IMG/VR virus record: IMGVR_UViG_3300032223_002028
Location: 1-38,213 of that record
Strand: one strand, 5' to 3'
Origin: a virus
DNA: 38,213 bases
Of the stretch, positions 36,217-38,213 are shown one piece after another; the first letter of the stretch is position 1; the number at the start of each line of letters is the position of its first letter. A model generated the notes under the pieces. It searched no databases, was not told the origin of the DNA, and saw only the letters and a list, made by a program, of their open reading frames with translations. The translations under genes were made by a program, and so were the position numbers.

Positions 36217-37827
36217 ATGGGCCTTTTTTCTGCCTTCGATCCGACGATTAACTTCAACCCGGCGCCCCCGCCCGCCCAGCCGCCCGTGCCCCAACCGCCG
36301 GTCTGGGGACAGCGTGGGGCCGTGGGGGACATGCTGGACAATATGTTCCTCGGCGGGACCATCCAGGCCACCCGCAAGGAAGAATACCAGCGGGCGATAG
36401 CCGATTATCAGTCCCGCATGCAGCAGCAGATTCTTGCCAGTTTGCCGCCGGAACAGCGGGCGGCCTACATCGCCAACCCGGCTGAGTTCGGCAAGGCCAT
36501 GTCCGAAGGGCTGTTCAAGCCCATCACCGCAGAGGCCAATCAGCGGGTTGTGACCAATGGTGCGACCGTCAATGGTGGCCCCGGCCTCGTGACCATTGAC
36601 GACAATTCCGGCCAGGCCGTCAACAGCATGAACGGGCCGCTCCCGATCCCAGCGTTGGGCGGCGACATCGACCCGACAACCGGCGTCTCGAGGCGCAGCG
36701 GCGTTCAGTTTCCCGTGGCGATCTTCAACAAGGTCGCTCCAGGCGAAACGGGGAAATACACCGCGCCGCCCGGCCTACAGCCCGGCCTACAGCCCGGCCT
36801 ACAGCCCCCCATGGGTCCGAATGGCGCCCCCGGCCCCATGCCTGTCCCGTCGCAAGGTCCGGCTCCGGTCCCCGCCGCTGGACCGCCGGCCATTCCGCAG
36901 GTTCCTGGCGTCCCCGATCCCACGGCGCTGATGCGGGGCCTTCCCGGCGCGCAGATCACGTCAGGCCTTCGCACCCCGGCTCACAACGCGGCTGTGGGCG
37001 GCGTGCCGAACTCCTATCATCTGACCGGGAACGCCTACGACATCACGCCCCCCAAGGGCGTTTCCATGGCCCAACTGGCGACAGCGGCGACGACCGCGTT
37101 CCCTGGCGTCAAGGCGATCAACGAAGGCAACCACGTCCACCTTCAGCCGAACGCCAATGTTCCGCGGCTGCCGTCGAGTTTGCAGGGGGGGATGGTAAGC
37201 CCGCCCATGAGCGTCCCCGGCTTGCCTGGCCTCCAGCAAAGGCAGCCTGACGGCACGTACAAGCACCTGGACGGCACGGGCCTCACCGCCGACGACGCCC
37301 TCAGGATGGGTAAGAACGTGCTGGATGATCCAAGCTATCGGATGGCCCAGGAGTCGGGCGCGGCATTCAAGTCCATGGTCTCGCTGGCTGGGCAGAAGCA
37401 GGGCGGGATGCGCGCCTACGCCTTGCGCGACACCTTCGCCCGCACGATCAACCCGGGGGCCGTGGCGCGCTCGGGGACCATCGAGGCGATCAAGCAGTCG
37501 CAGGGCGTCCCGGCCAACGTGCAGGCTTACCTCCTGAACCTCAAGGGCGACGGCGACGTTCCCCCGCAGATCGTGCAGCAGATCATCGCCGCTGCCGCGC
37601 CGTTCGCTCAATCCCATTGGGACGCGGCCAACGCGCTCAATCAGCATTACGCCGGGATCGCCAAGGGCAGCGGCCTTGATCCGCGCATGGCGACGGCCCC
37701 GCTCGATCAGCGCCCGGCCGTTCCGGCTGCTGCAATCGTGCCGGTCTCCAACCCCGCCCAGGCGATGGCCCTCCCGCCCGGTACCCGCTTCCGCGGGCCA
37801 GACGGCAAGATCAGGATTCGTCACTGA
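36217..37827 (+). CDS. Ejection protein with M15 peptidase-like domain (536 aa)
   Basis: A D-Ala-D-Ala/endopeptidase M15-type zinc site is visible: SYHLTGNAYD (Ser266, His268, Gly271, Ala273, Asp275; pattern SxHxxGxAxD) and NHVH (His306, His308). Such domains cut peptide cross-links in the cell wall, here probably locally during DNA entry. The N-terminus is Pro-rich, and a PGLQ repeat precedes the catalytic domain (see 36772). The C-terminal 200 residues are helical (MRAYALRDTFARTINPG...PPQIVQQIIAAAAPFA). It is the middle of three internal-protein genes; the next gene starts in its stop. Confidence 0.85.
   Translation: MGLFSAFDPTINFNPAPPPAQPPVPQPPVWGQRGAVGDMLDNMFLGGTIQATRKEEYQRAIADYQSRMQQQILASLPPEQRAAYIANPAEFGKAMSEGLFKPITAEANQRVVTNGATVNGGPGLVTIDDNSGQAVNSMNGPLPIPALGGDIDPTTGVSRRSGVQFPVAIFNKVAPGETGKYTAPPGLQPGLQPGLQPPMGPNGAPGPMPVPSQGPAPVPAAGPPAIPQVPGVPDPTALMRGLPGAQITSGLRTPAHNAAVGGVPNSYHLTGNAYDITPPKGVSMAQLATAATTAFPGVKAINEGNHVHLQPNANVPRLPSSLQGGMVSPPMSVPGLPGLQQRQPDGTYKHLDGTGLTADDALRMGKNVLDDPSYRMAQESGAAFKSMVSLAGQKQGGMRAYALRDTFARTINPGAVARSGTIEAIKQSQGVPANVQAYLLNLKGDGDVPPQIVQQIIAAAAPFAQSHWDAANALNQHYAGIAKGSGLDPRMATAPLDQRPAVPAAAIVPVSNPAQAMALPPGTRFRGPDGKIRIRH
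36772..36807 (+). repeat. Three 12-bp tandem repeats
   Basis: GGCCTACAGCCC is repeated three times without change, encoding a PGLQ repeat in the linker before the M15 domain. Exact copies suggest recent expansion, with length varying among relatives. Confidence 0.85.
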
Positions 37828-38213
37828 TGCGCGATCCCTACGACGCCTTCTCGTCTCAGGTGGCCTCGCCCGGCGATGCTGTGGCGCCCGTGGATGTCGT
37901 TGCGCCCAGCCTGAAGGACGCCCCCATGAGCACGGCCGGGGCCGACCCCTACGCCGCGTTCTCGGACGAGTACAACCAGACCGCTCCCAACCAGCAGGGG
38001 ACCGGCGACGAGGTCTTGGGCTTCATCACCCACGCCGACCACGCGTTCCAACGCATGAACGCCGTCAACCCGGTTCGCTGGGGGCTCAACAAGATGTTCC
38101 CCGGCCAGTTCCCGGCCAACACCGACCAGAGCGCCCCCACCAGAGCCCTTACGGCCCAATACGCGGCCCAGGGCAAGACGCCGGGCATGTTGGGGAACAT
38201 CGCCGGGGATGCG
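37827..38213 (+). CDS. Ejection/internal virion protein, N-terminal part (continues at 1)
   Basis: ATG 37827 overlaps the previous stop (TGATG). The first 129 codons reach the end of the window in frame with position 1; after the 123-base repeat the protein continues to 1437. The N-terminus has two DPYxAFS motifs (residues 4-9 and about 42-47) around a Pro/Ala/Val linker, then a charged helix (GFITHADHAFQRMNAVNPVRWGL). See the part at 1-1437 for the rest. Confidence 0.85.
   Translation, partial: MRDPYDAFSSQVASPGDAVAPVDVVAPSLKDAPMSTAGADPYAAFSDEYNQTAPNQQGTGDEVLGFITHADHAFQRMNAVNPVRWGLNKMFPGQFPANTDQSAPTRALTAQYAAQGKTPGMLGNIAGDA
38091..38213. repeat. Terminal direct repeat, right copy
   Basis: Identical to 1-123; see the left copy. 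Joining the two copies gives a circle of 38,090 bases. Confidence 0.95.

Noticed and set aside
34888-36294. 468-codon leftward frame opposite the internal-protein gene
   Set aside because: Long antisense frames are expected in this GC-rich coding DNA. The composition (Arg/Val/Gly-rich, no motifs) and the well-supported + genes on the other strand make it a shadow.
1-38213. CRISPR array, insertion sequences or rRNA
   Set aside because: No regularly spaced repeats with unique spacers, no transposase and no rRNA-like sequence were seen on either strand.

Overview
The window is a complete or nearly complete temperate tailed-phage genome from a high-GC host, most likely an alphaproteobacterium. 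The first 123 bases are repeated exactly as the last 123, and one open gene runs from 37827 across that junction to 1437, so the molecule is circular or circularly permuted with about 38,090 unique bases. The host guess rests on the GC-rich codon use, the tRNA-Cys attachment site and several small proteins whose style I recall from phages of Caulobacterales/Rhizobiales. The short-tail (podovirus-like) guess rests on a long portal, a capsid protein of the SU10/DUF5309 type, a tube or nozzle-like protein, three large ejection-type proteins, and no tape measure, tail terminator or sheath.

Layout. Late genes (all +) run from 22711 through the end and on to 6984: small and large terminase, portal, scaffold, major capsid, adaptor and nozzle proteins, a glycine-rich fibre, internal/ejection proteins (one with an M15 peptidase motif), a spike base and tail fibre, then endolysin, Rz/Rz1 spanins, small membrane proteins and a metallophosphoesterase. 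Two small units face the other way inside the late block (1438-1796 and 4929-5258) and look like morons. A short + pair (7391-8021) precedes attP, which is the 3' half of a tRNA-Cys gene (8030-8073). Leftward genes from 13873 down to 8089 form the early-left operon: a chain of very small overlapping genes, an ERF annealase, NinB, an HNH protein, an excisionase-like protein and a tyrosine integrase.

The immunity region (13900-15006) is laid out like lambda. A short CI-like repressor is transcribed leftward and followed by a 51-residue lipoprotein gene, a 50-residue gene and an intrinsic terminator. Four copies of a 17-bp operator built from CCTCGCA/TGCGAGG lie in two pairs: two in front of the early-left operon, and two between the repressor and a divergent Cro-like gene. 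The predicted promoters put both cI and cro transcript starts at or next to the ATG, so both may be leaderless. The early-right operon (15602-22391) holds regulators, RusA, a cytosine-5 DNA methyltransferase, a DnaB helicase, a helicase-loader-like protein and a probable late regulator. It is interrupted by leftward genes at 15011-15545 and 18804-19285.

The most interesting points are the immunity operon with its lysogen-expressed lipoprotein, a 464-codon open frame lying over the methyltransferase gene with periodic W-P/S-T-P repeats and gene-like codon use, two paralogous pairs of small genes, and several tiny genes (16-59 residues) supported by ATGA/TGATG overlaps. All functions are from reading the sequence and from memory of protein families; no database search was run.
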